64,000 nucleotides of DNA from Pontibacterium sinense (GCF_015209595.1 NZ_JADEYS010000015.1:1-64000); one strand, 5' to 3'; numbered from the stretch's first letter, positions 1-9,820 are shown. Program-made: numbers and translations. Notes: generated by a model from the letters alone, not told the origin.

Positions 1-76
1 TGGTGGGTCGTATAGGATTCGAACCTATGACCAATTGGTTAAAAGCCAACTGCTCTACCAACTGAGCTAACGACCC
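1..76 (-). tRNA. tRNA-Lys (anticodon TTT)
   Basis: Read on the minus strand, the 76 bases fold as a complete cloverleaf. The acceptor stem GGGTCGT pairs with ACGACCC, followed by A and an encoded CCA end. The D arm contains AGCTCAGTTGGTAGAGC, the anticodon loop is CTTTTAA with TTT as anticodon, and the T loop is GGTTCGAATCC. It lies downstream of queC on the same strand, the same neighbour order as in Pseudomonas. Confidence 0.97.
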
Positions 77-168
77 GCCCGATGGAGTGCGTATATTACG
101 CGCTAACCTAAAAAGTGCAAGCACTTATTATCGAAAATATTCAGTTAAACGATAATTTTTTCAATAAG

Positions 169-849
169 TTAAGCGTAGCGGGTCGGATCCAACACACCAG
201 CATCTTCAAATCCTTTTGCACGCAGTCGACAACTGTCACATTGACCACAAGCACGACCCTCATCATCCGCCTGATAACAGGACACTGTCAGCGAATAATC
301 AACGCCCAACGCCATACCTTGCTGAATAATTTCGGCTTTAGTGAGATCAATCAGTGGGGTCTGCAATTTCAATGGCTGGCCACTGGTACCGGACTTCGTC
401 GCCAAATTAGCCATCGCTTCAAACGCAGCAATATATTCGGGTCTGCAGTCAGGATAACCGGAGTAATCCACAGCATTCACACCGATAAAGATATTCTGTG
501 CCTCCAACACCTCCGCCCATCCCAATGCAAGGGATAGAAACACCGTATTGCGGGCAGGAACATAAGTGACAGGAACACCATCAACCTCCTCTTCCGGCAC
601 ATCAATACTATGATCGGTCAGCGCTGAGCCACCAAAATCTTCGAGATGAAGGCGAATAACACGATGCTCTTTAGCATCCATTTGTACAGCAATCTGGCGT
701 GCAGCGTTTAGCTCAGTAAGAGAGCGCTGACCGTAATCAAAGCTAAGAACATAACATTCAAATCCCTGATCTTTAGCCATTGCCAGTGCAGTAGCAGAAT
801 CCAATCCACCAGACAGCAGAACAACTGCCTTCTTAACAGCGGTAGTCAT
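169..849 (-). CDS. queC: 7-cyano-7-deazaguanine synthase QueC
   Basis: QueC makes preQ0 from 7-carboxy-7-deazaguanine and ammonia using ATP, in the cytoplasmic queuosine pathway. The 226-aa protein has the PP-loop ATP-binding motif SGGLDS at residues 13-18. Its zinc-binding cysteines lie near residues 191, 201, 204 and 207 (CGQCDSC). A TTG two codons upstream could serve as start, but the ATG used here has the N-terminus typical of the family. It follows cpoB by about 17 bases and is probably the last protein gene of the tol-pal transcript. queE, which often sits between cpoB and queC, is absent here. Confidence 0.96.
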   Translation of the reverse strand: MTTAVKKAVVLLSGGLDSATALAMAKDQGFECYVLSFDYGQRSLTELNAARQIAVQMDAKEHRVIRLHLEDFGGSALTDHSIDVPEEEVDGVPVTYVPARNTVFLSLALGWAEVLEAQNIFIGVNAVDYSGYPDCRPEYIAAFEAMANLATKSGTSGQPLKLQTPLIDLTKAEIIQQGMALGVDYSLTVSCYQADDEGRACGQCDSCRLRAKGFEDAGVLDPTRYA

Positions 850-866
850 TAACAATATTCCAGGAA

Positions 867-1730
867 TTACTTACGCTTGAACTCTTCGACCAGAGGAGCA
901 ACATTGGATTTCGGATGGTTCTTAAGCACGTAATCGAGATATTCTTCCGAACGTACCTGATCACCCAATTCGCTATAGATCACACCCAGCTTAAAGGCGG
1001 CATGTGGTGCCTTGGGATGCTCTGGATACTGCCCCAAAACCAATGCAAAGGCTTCTCGCGCCTTTTCAAGCTTTTGCTCCGCATGATGGATTTCACCCAT
1101 CCAGTAGTACGCGTTGGCAACACGTGCACTATTGGGATAGTCACGCACAAAAGCGCTAAACGCCACAACCGCGGCCGGGAAATCACGAGCACGAACCAAG
1201 CCAAAGGCTTCACGATAGGCTTTAGAGTCCGAAACACCATCTTTAACACTTACGGATGCTGGCTTAGCCTGAGGTTTTGAAGAATCCGATTGATCCGATG
1301 CCTGAGGGGCACTGGATGACTGTACCGTACGATCAGATTTCTGCGATTGAGCAGACTCTGTCGCACCAGACGACGCTGGATTAGATGCTTGCGCTTTATT
1401 CGTTGTAGCTGTCGGAGCTTCACGACTCATCAGCGAACTGATACGACGATCAAGATCGCGATAACGATCCAATTGCTGCCGTTCCATCTTTTTCAGACGA
1501 AACGCCTGCTGCTCCAGCTCACCACGTAACGAACGCACCTCATTCTGCAGCTGGTCAATAATCATCAACAACTCAGCATTATTGCGTGCGGCAGTTGACC
1601 GCCCAACACCTGAGGAGCTCTGATCAGCCTGGGATGTTTGAATCTCAATAACAGGAGGGGGTGCCGCCATTGCGCCAGCACTGAAAGTCAGCGCCAGCAC
1701 AACAGAGGGTAGATAACGGGCTGTGTACAT
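867..1730 (-). CDS. cpoB: Tol-Pal associated periplasmic protein CpoB (YbgF)
   Basis: CpoB is a periplasmic protein that coordinates septal peptidoglycan synthesis with outer-membrane constriction through TolA. This 287-aa protein has a Sec signal peptide cleaved near AMA/APP (residue 22). A coiled-coil stretch follows at about residues 50-95, containing the heptad-like region ending in [15 protein letters not shown] long Ser/Gln/Ala-rich linker covers about 100-165, and three TPR-like repeats cover 165-287 (for example [17 protein letters not shown]). Its ATG overlaps the pal stop by one base (TAATG), so translation is probably coupled to pal. The linker is longer than in E. coli CpoB. Confidence 0.94.
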   Translation of the reverse strand: MYTARYLPSVVLALTFSAGAMAAPPPVIEIQTSQADQSSSGVGRSTAARNNAELLMIIDQLQNEVRSLRGELEQQAFRLKKMERQQLDRYRDLDRRISSLMSREAPTATTNKAQASNPASSGATESAQSQKSDRTVQSSSAPQASDQSDSSKPQAKPASVSVKDGVSDSKAYREAFGLVRARDFPAAVVAFSAFVRDYPNSARVANAYYWMGEIHHAEQKLEKAREAFALVLGQYPEHPKAPHAAFKLGVIYSELGDQVRSEEYLDYVLKNHPKSNVAPLVEEFKRK

Positions 1731-2272
1731 TAGTTGCTAACGTACTTCAGCTCTACGCGACGGTTCTGAGCCCAAGACTCTGAGCTATGACCCAGCACAG
1801 CAGGCTTCTCTTCACCGTAGCTAATAGTTTCGATCTGATCAGAGTTTACACCGTTAACCTGCAGGTAACGCGCTACTGACTGAGCACGACGCTCACCCAA
1901 AGCCATGTTGTACTCACGTGTACCACGCTCATCTGCATGACCTTCCAGACGCACAGATGCGCTTGGAGTGGCTACCAGATAAGCAGCATGCTTCTCTAGC
2001 GCATCCAGACCGTCCTGTTTTACGACAGACTTATCAAAGTCGAAGTAAAAAACAGTCTGCAGTGCAGCTACAGCGTCCGCTGCTTTCTGTGCAGCCATCT
2101 CAGCAGCAGAAACGCCACCGGATACAGCTGCACCCTTGCTATCGGCAAAAGAACCGGAAGTGTCTACCGCACCTGTAGTGCCGGTATCAGTACCACCAGT
2201 TGAACTACAACCCGCGACCCATGCCACGGAAAGAGCCAGTGCAACAGCTTTGGCTACATTGGAAGCTTTCAT
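1730..2272 (-). CDS. pal: Peptidoglycan-associated lipoprotein Pal
   Basis: Pal is an outer-membrane lipoprotein that binds peptidoglycan and, through TolB, the energised TolQRA complex. The signal peptide ends in the lipobox VAGC with Cys22 as lipidation site. A Gly/Thr/Ser-rich tether follows. The OmpA-like domain occupies about residues 70-180, with FYFDFDKSVVK and the peptidoglycan-binding signature GHADERGTREYNMALGERRA. The start has a clear AGGAG seven bases upstream. It lies 102 bases after tolB and is coupled to cpoB. Confidence 0.97.
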   Translation of the reverse strand: MKASNVAKAVALALSVAWVAGCSSTGGTDTGTTGAVDTSGSFADSKGAAVSGGVSAAEMAAQKAADAVAALQTVFYFDFDKSVVKQDGLDALEKHAAYLVATPSASVRLEGHADERGTREYNMALGERRAQSVARYLQVNGVNSDQIETISYGEEKPAVLGHSSESWAQNRRVELKYVSN

Positions 2273-2374
2273 CGAATACTCCTGTAATATCCTTTAATGT
2301 CGGCCCTAACCAACACCCTGAATAGTAAAATTAGATTATTCCCAACTGACGCATACGTTAATGGCTGTGCGTAC

Positions 2375-3676
2375 TTATTGCAAGTACGGTGACCACGCCG
2401 GTTCACGTACATGCCCCTGTGAATCCGGCAGCAGGAAGCGCACGTTCCCATCCAGTGTAACCCCGCCCAAAACACCACGGGTACCCTTCTGTGTCGCATA
2501 CAAAATCATGCTGCCATTCGGTGCAATGGTTGGCGACTCATCAAGGAAGGTTTCAGTCAACACTTCAACACGAGAGGTTTTCAGATCCTGTACTGCAATA
2601 CGGAACACACCATCGTCGCCTCGATGCACCATCGCCAGAAAACGACCATCCTGTGTCAAAGATGCACGTCCGTTGTAATTACCTTCATAAGTCAGCCGCT
2701 CAATGTTTCGACTTTTCAGATGCATCTGATAGATCTGAGGCTGACCTCCACGATCGGAGGTAAAAATCAGAGTGCGACCATCCGGTGACCAGTTTGGCTC
2801 GGTATCAATACCGTAGTGATGGGTCATACGCGTCAATTTACGCTGCAACAGATCCAGAATATAGATCTCCGGATTGCCATCTTTTGACAACACCAGCGCC
2901 ATCTTACTACCATCAGGCGACCACGCCGGCGCACCATTCAAACCTTTAAAAGACTGTACTTTCTGGCGCTGACCGGTCCTGAGATCCTGAATATAAATAG
3001 CGGGACGACTGCTTTCGAACGAAACATAGGCCACACGACGCGCATCACGCGACCAGCTTGGAGACATGATCGGCTCTTTGGATTCAAGGATAGTTCTGGG
3101 ACGCGCGCCGTCCGAATCAGCCATACGCAACTGATAGCGGAAGGTATCTGCATCCAGTTTATCCGCGGTCACATAAAGGATTCGGGTATAAAATGCGCCT
3201 TTTAAGCCGGTCAGGTACTCATAGATATTATCAGCAATGACATGAGCGACATCACGCAATCCATTGCGACTCCCTATACGCGCATCACGTAAGATCAACT
3301 CCTCTTTGATGACATCATAAACTTCATATTCCACCCGCACAGCGTTATCTTTGGCAGGACTCATTCGCCCAATCACCAGAAACTCCTGACCGGCGCTACG
3401 CCAGTCACGAAACGCCACTTCGTTCTGACGGGAAGGATTACTCAGCATATTGTCCTGATCCATCACAGCAAACAGACCACTGCGTGCGAAATCACTGCCA
3501 ATGACGCCAGCAACATCTTCCGACAGACCATAGCCACCGCTCCACGAGAACGGGACAACCGCTACAGGGGTAGGCTTATCCACACCCTGGGTCACCTCAA
3601 TTCTCAACTCCGCTTGCAGCGGCAGCGAAACCAACAAAACAGACAGCACAGCAACGATATATTTATATAGTCTCAC
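2375..3676 (-). CDS. tolB: Tol-Pal system beta-propeller protein TolB
   Basis: TolB is the periplasmic partner that links Pal to TolA and takes part in outer-membrane invagination and colicin import. The 433-aa protein has a signal peptide cleaved near LQA/EL (residue 22), an N-terminal alpha/beta domain to about residue 165, and a six-bladed propeller. WSPDG or WSRDA blade signatures recur, for example PAWSPDGSKMALV and NWSPDGRTLIFTSDRGG. The start is GTG, preceded by GGAGA nine bases upstream. The length is normal for the family. Confidence 0.97.
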   Translation of the reverse strand: MRLYKYIVAVLSVLLVSLPLQAELRIEVTQGVDKPTPVAVVPFSWSGGYGLSEDVAGVIGSDFARSGLFAVMDQDNMLSNPSRQNEVAFRDWRSAGQEFLVIGRMSPAKDNAVRVEYEVYDVIKEELILRDARIGSRNGLRDVAHVIADNIYEYLTGLKGAFYTRILYVTADKLDADTFRYQLRMADSDGARPRTILESKEPIMSPSWSRDARRVAYVSFESSRPAIYIQDLRTGQRQKVQSFKGLNGAPAWSPDGSKMALVLSKDGNPEIYILDLLQRKLTRMTHHYGIDTEPNWSPDGRTLIFTSDRGGQPQIYQMHLKSRNIERLTYEGNYNGRASLTQDGRFLAMVHRGDDGVFRIAVQDLKTSRVEVLTETFLDESPTIAPNGSMILYATQKGTRGVLGGVTLDGNVRFLLPDSQGHVREPAWSPYLQ

Positions 3677-3791
3677 TGTAAGATTCTCCGATCTCTGTAC
3701 ACCAATAACTTGGACTAGCCTTCCCGATTACGACACAGAGCCGAGAGCGGAGTTCCGCAAACAGCTCCAATACAACGAATACACCCAATAT

Positions 3792-4760
3792 TTACCGACG
3801 TAAGTCTTCAGGCCGGAAGACCATGGTGAACTTTCTGTAGTAACGATCAAATACAACCGGATCCAGTTTCCGGAGCTCAGGAAAGCTGGAAGCTTTCATC
3901 ACTGCCCGCACCGCATCCCGATCAAAACGATCATCGCCACTGGATTTACTCACGTACGCGTCATCAACCTCACCCGATGGCAAAAGATGGATAGACAATT
4001 CAACCACCATGCCATTGCGCGCACTCGGAGACCGCCTCCAGTAACGAGAGATTTGCTCACGCACATACGCTTCGTAGCTAATAGCCGTCTGACGCCCCTC
4101 TTCTGCCGCCAGCTCCGCCTCTTCCTCTTCGAGAGCTGATGCTAAGGCGCTTTGACGAGCCTTTTCTGCTTCAGCACGACGACGCTCTTCGGCTTCTGCT
4201 TTCTTTCGCTTTTCAGCCGCGAGCTTCTCTTGTGCTTTACGTTTGCGTTCCGCTTCAGCCTTCTGACGGGCTTTTTCTTCTGCCGCTTTTTTCTCTGCGA
4301 GTTTTTTCTCTGCAGCCTTCTTCGCCGCTAGCTCTTTCTTGCGCTTGGCATCCGCCTTGCGCTTTTCATCTTCCGCCTTTTTACGAGCAACTTCCTGCTT
4401 ACGCTTCTTTTCAGCGGCCGCTTTTTTTGCGACCTCTTGCTTACGTTTCTTTTCAGCCGCCTTTTTACGCGCAACTTCCTTCTGGCGTTCTTTCTCTGCG
4501 GCTGCCTTCTTACGCTTTTGTTCTGCCTGGGCTTTCCGCTTTGCCTGATCGTCTGCCCGTTTTTTCGCAGCGGCAGCCTCGCGCTTTCGATCGGCGTTGG
4601 TTGTGATCGATTTCAGATCAACAACCTGGGCATTCACATGCCTGGGCACTCGCCTAGTTTCCTTATCTGACTCAAACCACACATCCGCCAAGATAAAAAA
4701 CACCACGCCATGCAACAGCAAGGCTAACAGCGCAGGTAATAGATAACTATTGAGCTTCAA
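3792..4760 (-). CDS. tolA: Cell-envelope integrity protein TolA (TTG start)
   Basis: TolA spans the periplasm and couples the TolQR proton-driven motor to TolB and Pal. The 322 residues divide into an N-terminal membrane anchor (about 6-27), a very long Lys/Ala/Glu-rich helical domain (about 55-215) with irregular repeats of KKAAEKKRKQEVA type, and a C-terminal TolA domain (about 228-322, with YVREQISRYWRRSP). The first codon is TTG, ten bases after the tolR stop, preceded by a GGCGG-type ribosome site. There is no in-frame ATG before the membrane anchor, so TTG looks genuine. Confidence 0.95.
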   Translation of the reverse strand: MKLNSYLLPALLALLLHGVVFFILADVWFESDKETRRVPRHVNAQVVDLKSITTNADRKREAAAAKKRADDQAKRKAQAEQKRKKAAAEKERQKEVARKKAAEKKRKQEVAKKAAAEKKRKQEVARKKAEDEKRKADAKRKKELAAKKAAEKKLAEKKAAEEKARQKAEAERKRKAQEKLAAEKRKKAEAEERRRAEAEKARQSALASALEEEEAELAAEEGRQTAISYEAYVREQISRYWRRSPSARNGMVVELSIHLLPSGEVDDAYVSKSSGDDRFDRDAVRAVMKASSFPELRKLDPVVFDRYYRKFTMVFRPEDLRR

Positions 4761-4770
4761 CTGATCCGCC

Positions 4771-5187
4771 CTACTCGGTTACCAGACCAACAGTGCCTGC
4801 ACCCGATTGCTGCAGCAACACCATTAGCTGAACGACAGCGTCGTAGTCTACGTTTTTGTCTCCGCGCACCAACAGCATCTTATCTTCGTTAGCCGCCAGA
4901 ATTTTTCTCACACGCTCGGATACAGTTTCTGCATCCAACGGCTCTTCTGGATCACCACCAACATCGATAAAGTACTCTTGTTTAGCGTTCACCGTGATAA
5001 TAACCGGCTCTTTGTCCTTATCATCCACGGGTTCCGCCGCCGCTTTTGGCAATTCTACCTGTACACCCTGCGTCAACATGGGCGCCGTAATCATAAAGAT
5101 CACCAACAGCACCATCATGACATCGATATAAGGCACCACATTGATTTCCGCGTTTAGCTTACGCGTTTTACGATGGCGTCTGATCAT
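4771..5187 (-). CDS. tolR: Tol-Pal motor subunit TolR
   Basis: TolR is the ExbD/TolR-type inner-membrane protein of the proton channel that energises TolA. The 138-aa protein has one transmembrane helix near residues 19-40 carrying the proton-path aspartate (VVPYIDVMMV, Asp22). A periplasmic domain with AKQEYFIDVGG and the conserved C-terminal VGLVTE follows. The ribosome site AAGGTG lies just upstream, and the gene starts 9 bases after tolQ. Confidence 0.97.
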   Translation of the reverse strand: MIRRHRKTRKLNAEINVVPYIDVMMVLLVIFMITAPMLTQGVQVELPKAAAEPVDDKDKEPVIITVNAKQEYFIDVGGDPEEPLDAETVSERVRKILAANEDKMLLVRGDKNVDYDAVVQLMVLLQQSGAGTVGLVTE

Positions 5188-5196
5188 AGCAACACC

Positions 5197-5877
5197 TTAA
5201 GATGCACCGTGAACGCGACGATGGAGTACAGCGGAGAACTCATCCGCAAACGTTTCATAGCTGCTCAATACGCTTTCAGATTTCGCAGAAAAGCGGTTAT
5301 AGGCAATAACAGCAGGAATCGCGGCAAACAACCCAATGGCAGTTGCTACCAACGCCTCAGAGATACCTGGCGCTACCGATGCCAACGTTGCCTGGTGAAC
5401 ATTAGCCAAACCACGGAATGAGTTCATGATGCCCCATACAGTGCCAAACAACCCGACATAAGGACTGACTGAACCGACAGACGCGAGAAATGGCAGATGC
5501 TGTTCCAGCTTATCCTCTTCACGTGACATTGCCACACGCATGCCCCGCTGGACCCCTTCCATAACCGCATCAGGATCGGATGTCCGCTGCTGGGTCAGAC
5601 GGGTATATTCTTTCAGACCCGCGCGAAAAATATTCTCTGCACCACAATCCGGATTAGGATGCTGATTAACCTCACGATACAAGGCGCTTAAGTCCACTCC
5701 AGACCAAAACCGTTCTTCAAACTGCAGCAGAGCTTTTTTCGTGCGGCGTAAAAAGAAGTGGCGCTGAAAAATCATGACCCAGGAAAGCAACGACGCCATG
5801 ACCAACAGCACCATTACAAGTTGAACGACCACACTGGCGTTAACCACCAGACTCCAGATAGACATCTTTTCAACCAC
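5197..5877 (-). CDS. tolQ: Tol-Pal motor subunit TolQ (GTG start preferred)
   Basis: TolQ is the ExbB/MotA-type proton channel subunit with three transmembrane helices: one near the N-terminus (about 13-38), two around residues 125-145 and 160-185. Conserved blocks include PYVGLFGTVWGIMNSF and AIGLFAAIPAVIAYNRF. Three starts are possible: TTG at 5892, GTG at 5877 and ATG at 5865. The GTG has GAGGG exactly eight bases upstream, whereas neither of the others has a good ribosome site, so I chose it (226 aa). The usual upstream neighbour ybgC is absent. Confidence 0.94.
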   Translation of the reverse strand: MVEKMSIWSLVVNASVVVQLVMVLLVMASLLSWVMIFQRHFFLRRTKKALLQFEERFWSGVDLSALYREVNQHPNPDCGAENIFRAGLKEYTRLTQQRTSDPDAVMEGVQRGMRVAMSREEDKLEQHLPFLASVGSVSPYVGLFGTVWGIMNSFRGLANVHQATLASVAPGISEALVATAIGLFAAIPAVIAYNRFSAKSESVLSSYETFADEFSAVLHRRVHGAS

Positions 5878-5892
5878 TTCGGCTGCCCTCAA

Positions 5893-6244
5893 TTACTGTA
5901 CAGATAGAACTCGACGCCAACGACGCCAGGAAAAAGAATTAGGTTATTGATTATACCGGCGGGATATATCAGAGATCACGTCCTGTGTCACAACGAACCT
6001 GGTTTTTTACATGCCCGTAACACCAAAACACATTCGCAGCGATTGAGAGCACAAACCACCCCAATCAGCCGTCTCGAATGGGACGCTTACAGCGCAAAAA
6101 AGTTCAGGCCTTCACAATAAACTGTAGCCCGACACGCTCAAATAAAACCCAAGCAAGCCTACAAAGAGACAATAACAGGAGAAGGTTACATAAATAAAGG
6201 AGGGAACCGAGAGCAAAGACGTAAGAGTGATGAAAAGGCGGCGC
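5893..6244. other. Gene-free interval between the DksA-like gene and tolQ
   Basis: No open frame with a credible start was found in about 350 bases. The tolQRAB-pal promoter probably lies here, since the upstream gene ends in a possible terminator hairpin at its left edge (about 6236-6262). ybgC commonly occupies this position in related gammaproteobacteria. I saw no readable ybgC remnant on either strand. Confidence 0.5.
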
Positions 6245-6262
6245 TTAGCTCACCGCCCTCAG
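6236..6262 (-). terminator. Possible terminator overlapping the DksA-like stop
   Basis: On the minus strand GGCGG pairs with CCGCC around the stop codon and is followed by TTTTCATC. The stem is only five bases and the T run is short, so this is a weak call. Confidence 0.35.
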
Positions 6263-6628
6263 CGTTTCTCCGGCAGACTGACAGCGCACACAACGGACAG
6301 CTATTGGGTTTGCATGCAGACGATTTAACTCAATATCATCGCCACACTCAAGACAGATACCGTACTCACCTTCTTCAATACGATGAAGAGCTTCAATACA
6401 GGCGCGAATTTCGTCCGTATGACGGGATAGATTCATCAAATTCAAAGCAACCGCAGCCGCCTGCTCAGCTTCTTCCGTACGATCATGAGCAGATCCAGAA
6501 AATGTACTTTCCCCCATCTGCTGAGTATCCCGCAGTTCCTCCCGCGCCTCTTCACGCAGGCAACGTAAATGTTCTTCGATCTCGGCCTTAAACGCCAGTA
6601 CCTTGGATGCGGTGATAGTGGTAACCAT
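6245..6628 (-). CDS. DksA/TraR-family zinc-finger protein
   Basis: The protein is about 127 aa: an N-terminal helical region followed by the C4 zinc finger CLECGDDIELNRL...CVRCQ near the C-terminus, typical of DksA/TraR proteins. True DksA binds the RNA polymerase secondary channel with ppGpp. This protein is shorter and resembles the family of DksA-like paralogues. A GTG at 6661 would add 11 residues, but the ATG at 6628 has AAGGG six to seven bases upstream and is preferred. It sits between ruvB and tolQ, where ybgC is usual. Its specific role cannot be told from sequence. Confidence 0.85.
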   Translation of the reverse strand: MVTTITASKVLAFKAEIEEHLRCLREEAREELRDTQQMGESTFSGSAHDRTEEAEQAAAVALNLMNLSRHTDEIRACIEALHRIEEGEYGICLECGDDIELNRLHANPIAVRCVRCQSAGETLRAVS

Positions 6629-6739
6629 TTGCAGCCCTTTTATCTGTGTTGATGTACTCACTCACATCTTAGTCAACGCACCGCCTCCAGAGCGTTGATC
6701 AATGTCAGACAGACAGGCATAGCCGCGTTTTGTTCTCTT

Positions 6740-7753
6740 CTATTGATCCATGTCCGGTTTATCGATTCCGAAGTGGCGATAGGCATGATCTGTTGCTACC
6801 CGCCCCCTTGGCGTGCGCATAATAAAGCCTTGCTGGATCAGGTATGGCTCCAATACATCTTCTATCGTATCGCGCTCTTCACTGATGGCCGCTGCAAGAC
6901 TCTCAACGCCTACAGGACCACCGCCAAACTTCTCAATCATCGCCAACAACATTCGGCGATCCATATGATCGAAACCACTGTTATCAACATTCAGCATATT
7001 TAAGGCACGATCAGCCATCTCCGATGAGATATACCCATCGCCTTTAACCTCTGCATAATCACGCGCACGACGCAGCAAGCGATTGGCAATACGCGGCGTT
7101 CCGCGAGAGCGGCACGCAATTTCACGCGCACCGCGCTCATCGACACTCGTCCCTGACAACTCAGCCGAGCGACCGACAATACTGGACAGATCATCGACAT
7201 TGTAAAATTCAAGGCGCTGCACGATACCAAAACGGTCTCTCAGCGGCGACGTAAGCAACCCTGCACGCGTGGTTGCCCCCACCAGTGTAAACGGCGGCAA
7301 CTCCAGCTTAATGGAACGAGCAGCCGGACCTTCGCCGATCATAATATCCAGCTGATAGTCCTCCATCGCCGGATACAAAACCTCTTCCACATTAGGGCTG
7401 AGACGGTGAATTTCATCGATAAAAAGCACGTCACCCGGCTCAAGGTTTGTGAGCAATGCAGCCAGATCACCCGCCTTTTCCAGCACCGGGCCCGATGTGG
7501 TTTTAATCTCAGACCCCATCTCGTTGGCAATAATATTAGCCAACGTCGTCTTACCCAGACCCGGCGGCCCAAAGATTAACGTGTGATCCAATGCTTCACC
7601 ACGCCCTTTCGCTGCATGGATAAAAATCTCCATCTGCTCACGCACAGTAGGCTGACCGACGTAATCCTCCAGCGTTTTAGGGCGTATTGCCCGATCCTGC
7701 GCTTCTTCAACAGGGTTGCTGGCAGGTGAGATAAAACGATCTGCTTCGATCAT
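6740..7753 (-). CDS. ruvB: Holliday junction branch migration helicase RuvB
   Basis: RuvB is the AAA+ motor that drives Holliday junction branch migration with RuvA. The 337-aa protein has Walker [10 protein letters not shown] at residues 62-70, Walker B FIDEIH around 111-116, sensor region [11 protein letters not shown], and a C-terminal winged helix ([13 protein letters not shown]). A GAGG ribosome site precedes the ATG. It follows ruvA by about 67 bases. Confidence 0.98.
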   Translation of the reverse strand: MIEADRFISPASNPVEEAQDRAIRPKTLEDYVGQPTVREQMEIFIHAAKGRGEALDHTLIFGPPGLGKTTLANIIANEMGSEIKTTSGPVLEKAGDLAALLTNLEPGDVLFIDEIHRLSPNVEEVLYPAMEDYQLDIMIGEGPAARSIKLELPPFTLVGATTRAGLLTSPLRDRFGIVQRLEFYNVDDLSSIVGRSAELSGTSVDERGAREIACRSRGTPRIANRLLRRARDYAEVKGDGYISSEMADRALNMLNVDNSGFDHMDRRMLLAMIEKFGGGPVGVESLAAAISEERDTIEDVLEPYLIQQGFIMRTPRGRVATDHAYRHFGIDKPDMDQ

Positions 7754-7820
7754 GGATGGAGCCTCAAATCACACGTAAATTGAATTGTTCTTACAAAAAC
7801 CAATATAGCCAACTACACCG

Positions 7821-8456
7821 CTAACCCGTAACCATCGACTTTAGCGACTGCCGGATCAGGTCTTCGCTGCTACCCCCCGCGCCCAAGGCCTTTTCAGCCT
7901 GGGCAATCGCTTTAGTCGCCTGTACCGGCTTGTATCCCAGCGCCACTAATGCACTTTCTGCCTCGGCCCGGTGATCGGTTGCAGGCATCGAAACAGCCAC
8001 GTCAGGATCACCACCACCGCTCAATTGGAACTCACCAAAATCGGCGACCTGCAGGTCCTTCAGCTTATCTTTCATTTCAACGATCAGTCGCTCGGCGGTC
8101 TTCTTTCCGACGCCAGGCAAACGCACCAACGCTGCGGTATCCTGATCGTGCACCGAACGTACAAAATCGTTGGCACTGATGCCCGACAAAATAGTTAACG
8201 CGAGTTTTGGCCCCACGCCATTCACTTTGATCAAGGTACGGAACAGCAACCGCTCCTCCCGATCAGCAAAGCCATAGAGCAGCTGCGCATCTTCACGCAC
8301 TACAAAGTGCGTAAACAACGTGACCTGCCTGCCCAGCTCCGGCAAACGATAGAAGGTATTCATGGAGGCCTCAACCTCATAGCCAACGCCATTAACATCA
8401 ATCAACAGTTGCGGCGGATGCTTTTCCAGCAGCTCACCTCTTAACCTTCCAATCAC
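7821..8456 (-). CDS. ruvA: Holliday junction DNA helicase RuvA (GTG start)
   Basis: RuvA binds four-way junctions as a tetramer and loads RuvB. The 211-aa protein begins with (M)[11 protein letters not shown], the family N-terminus, so the start is the GTG at 8456, five bases past the upstream stop, with GGAGAAG as ribosome site. The OB fold is followed by two helix-hairpin-helix motifs ([14 protein letters not shown] and [14 protein letters not shown]), an acidic linker and the C-terminal RuvB-binding domain ([12 protein letters not shown]). The open frame extends far upstream of this GTG but that part overlaps the neighbour and is not RuvA. Confidence 0.97.
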   Translation of the reverse strand: MIGRLRGELLEKHPPQLLIDVNGVGYEVEASMNTFYRLPELGRQVTLFTHFVVREDAQLLYGFADREERLLFRTLIKVNGVGPKLALTILSGISANDFVRSVHDQDTAALVRLPGVGKKTAERLIVEMKDKLKDLQVADFGEFQLSGGGDPDVAVSMPATDHRAEAESALVALGYKPVQATKAIAQAEKALGAGGSSEDLIRQSLKSMVTG

Positions 8457-8460
8457 TGAT

Positions 8461-9126
8461 TTACTTCTCCATATCCCGGGCAGTTTTGTCTGACTCCAGA
8501 CGGTGTCCTGCAACAATAAATTCAGGCAAACGCAGATCTGCGAACACCGCTGCCATACGTGTGGCAAAGATCAAACCCATTGAGATCATCGCTAACAGGC
8601 GGTCCTCAATCAGACCTTCAAACGAGACAAAGAAAATCGCGCCAGCAATCGCACATGTTGCGTAGATCTCACCTCCACGGTGAAGAATCAACGGGATTTC
8701 TCGTGTCAGAATGTCGCGAATCATACCACCTGCGGTACCAGTGATCATGGCCATCATAACCACGACCACATCCGATTGGCCCATGGCCATCGCCTTCTGC
8801 GCACCCAGGATCGCAAATAACGCCAACCCCATCGCATCCAACACCAACAACGCACGACGTGGATACGCAACATATCGGCAGAGAATAAACGCCCCCACCG
8901 CCGATACGATTGCGGTCCAAAGGTAACTCGTATCAACGATCCAACCTATAGGGTGAGCATCCAGGGTAATATCGCGAATCGTACCACCACCCAACGACGT
9001 CACAATCGCCAGAACTACAACACCCAGGATATCCAGACGCTTGCCTTGCGCCGCCAATGCACCGGTCACCGCGAATACCGCAATACCCACAATCTCAGCA
9101 AAATAGATAAAAGTTTCGTAATCCAT
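8461..9126 (-). CDS. TRIC-family (YadS/YicG-type) membrane protein
   Basis: This 221-aa protein has about seven hydrophobic segments arranged as two repeats, each with a conserved glycine-rich motif: [12 protein letters not shown] at about 44-55 and [12 protein letters not shown] at about 129-140. Those are the hallmarks of prokaryotic TRIC channels (old name UPF0126). Members have been described as cation channels, and YicG as a glycine transporter; the substrate here is unknown. Its ATG follows the ruvC stop with no gap and its own stop lies five bases before ruvA, so it is cotranscribed inside ruvCAB, an unusual position. Confidence 0.9.
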   Translation of the reverse strand: MDYETFIYFAEIVGIAVFAVTGALAAQGKRLDILGVVVLAIVTSLGGGTIRDITLDAHPIGWIVDTSYLWTAIVSAVGAFILCRYVAYPRRALLVLDAMGLALFAILGAQKAMAMGQSDVVVVMMAMITGTAGGMIRDILTREIPLILHRGGEIYATCAIAGAIFFVSFEGLIEDRLLAMISMGLIFATRMAAVFADLRLPEFIVAGHRLESDKTARDMEK

Positions 9127-9642
9127 CTAACGCCAACGCCCCTTTCGGTTTGAACGTGCTCCAGCCATCTGCACCAAATTCGTACGGGTATGCGCATGAC
9201 AAAGCGCAATAGCAAGCCCATCCGCAGCATCTACCTGAGGCAAGCCAGGCAGTTTCAGAATATGTGCGACCATATGCTGAACCTGCGCTTTATCCGCCGA
9301 ACCATTACCAACAACAGATTGCTTTACCTTTCTCGCCGCGTACTCGTAAATCGGCAGTTCCTGATTGGTACCCGCCACAATGGCAACGCCACGTGCCTGA
9401 CCCAATTTCAGTGCCGAGTCTGCATTGCGCGCCATAAACACCTGCTCAATTGCCATCTCCTGAGGGCAATAACGACTAATCACTTCAGTCACCCCTTCAA
9501 AGACCTGCTGCAGGCGCTCAGGCAACGCATCACCCTTGATGCGGATACAGCCACTGGCAACATATTCATTTTTTGAGCCCACGCTATTGATGACACCGTA
9601 ACCGGTGATGCGTGACCCCGGATCAATTCCGAGTATTAACAT
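9127..9642 (-). CDS. ruvC: Holliday junction resolvase RuvC
   Basis: RuvC cleaves Holliday junctions held by RuvAB. All four catalytic acidic residues are present: Asp7 (GIDPGS), Glu66 (AIEQVF), Asp138 and Asp141 (QVDAADGLA). The length, 171 aa, is normal. It begins the ruvC-TRIC-ruvA-ruvB cluster. The usual upstream neighbour yebC is missing, and aspS lies directly upstream beyond a terminator. Confidence 0.97.
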   Translation of the reverse strand: MLILGIDPGSRITGYGVINSVGSKNEYVASGCIRIKGDALPERLQQVFEGVTEVISRYCPQEMAIEQVFMARNADSALKLGQARGVAIVAGTNQELPIYEYAARKVKQSVVGNGSADKAQVQHMVAHILKLPGLPQVDAADGLAIALCHAHTRTNLVQMAGARSNRKGRWR

Positions 9643-9736
9643 AAAACCATCAGTTCAGATTATTGCCGACCATAATACGCGTTAGCACCACTGATGATGC
9701 AATAAATCGCACAACAAACCGTCTTTCTCCGTGAAC

Positions 9737-9766
9737 AAAAAAGCCGAGACAACGGCCTCGGCTTTT
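9737..9766 (-). terminator. Rho-independent terminator after aspS
   Basis: The stem GCCGAG/CTCGGC is extended by A/T pairs, with an eight-base loop. On the minus strand it is followed by six T residues. It lies about 55 bases after the aspS stop, separating aspS from ruvC. Confidence 0.85.
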
Positions 9767-9820
9767 CCAGAAGAGCTACACGGCGATCTTTCGCCCTAGC
9801 CCTGACTTAACCGCTCAGAC

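Noticed and set aside
4139-4606. Plus-strand 155-codon frame opposite tolA
   Set aside because: It mirrors the repetitive Lys/Ala-rich helix of TolA, giving a Leu/Phe/Ser-rich nonsense translation.
8457-8567. Longer RuvA starting inside the TRIC gene
   Set aside because: The added residues do not resemble RuvA, while the GTG at 8456 gives the canonical IGRLRG start with a ribosome site.
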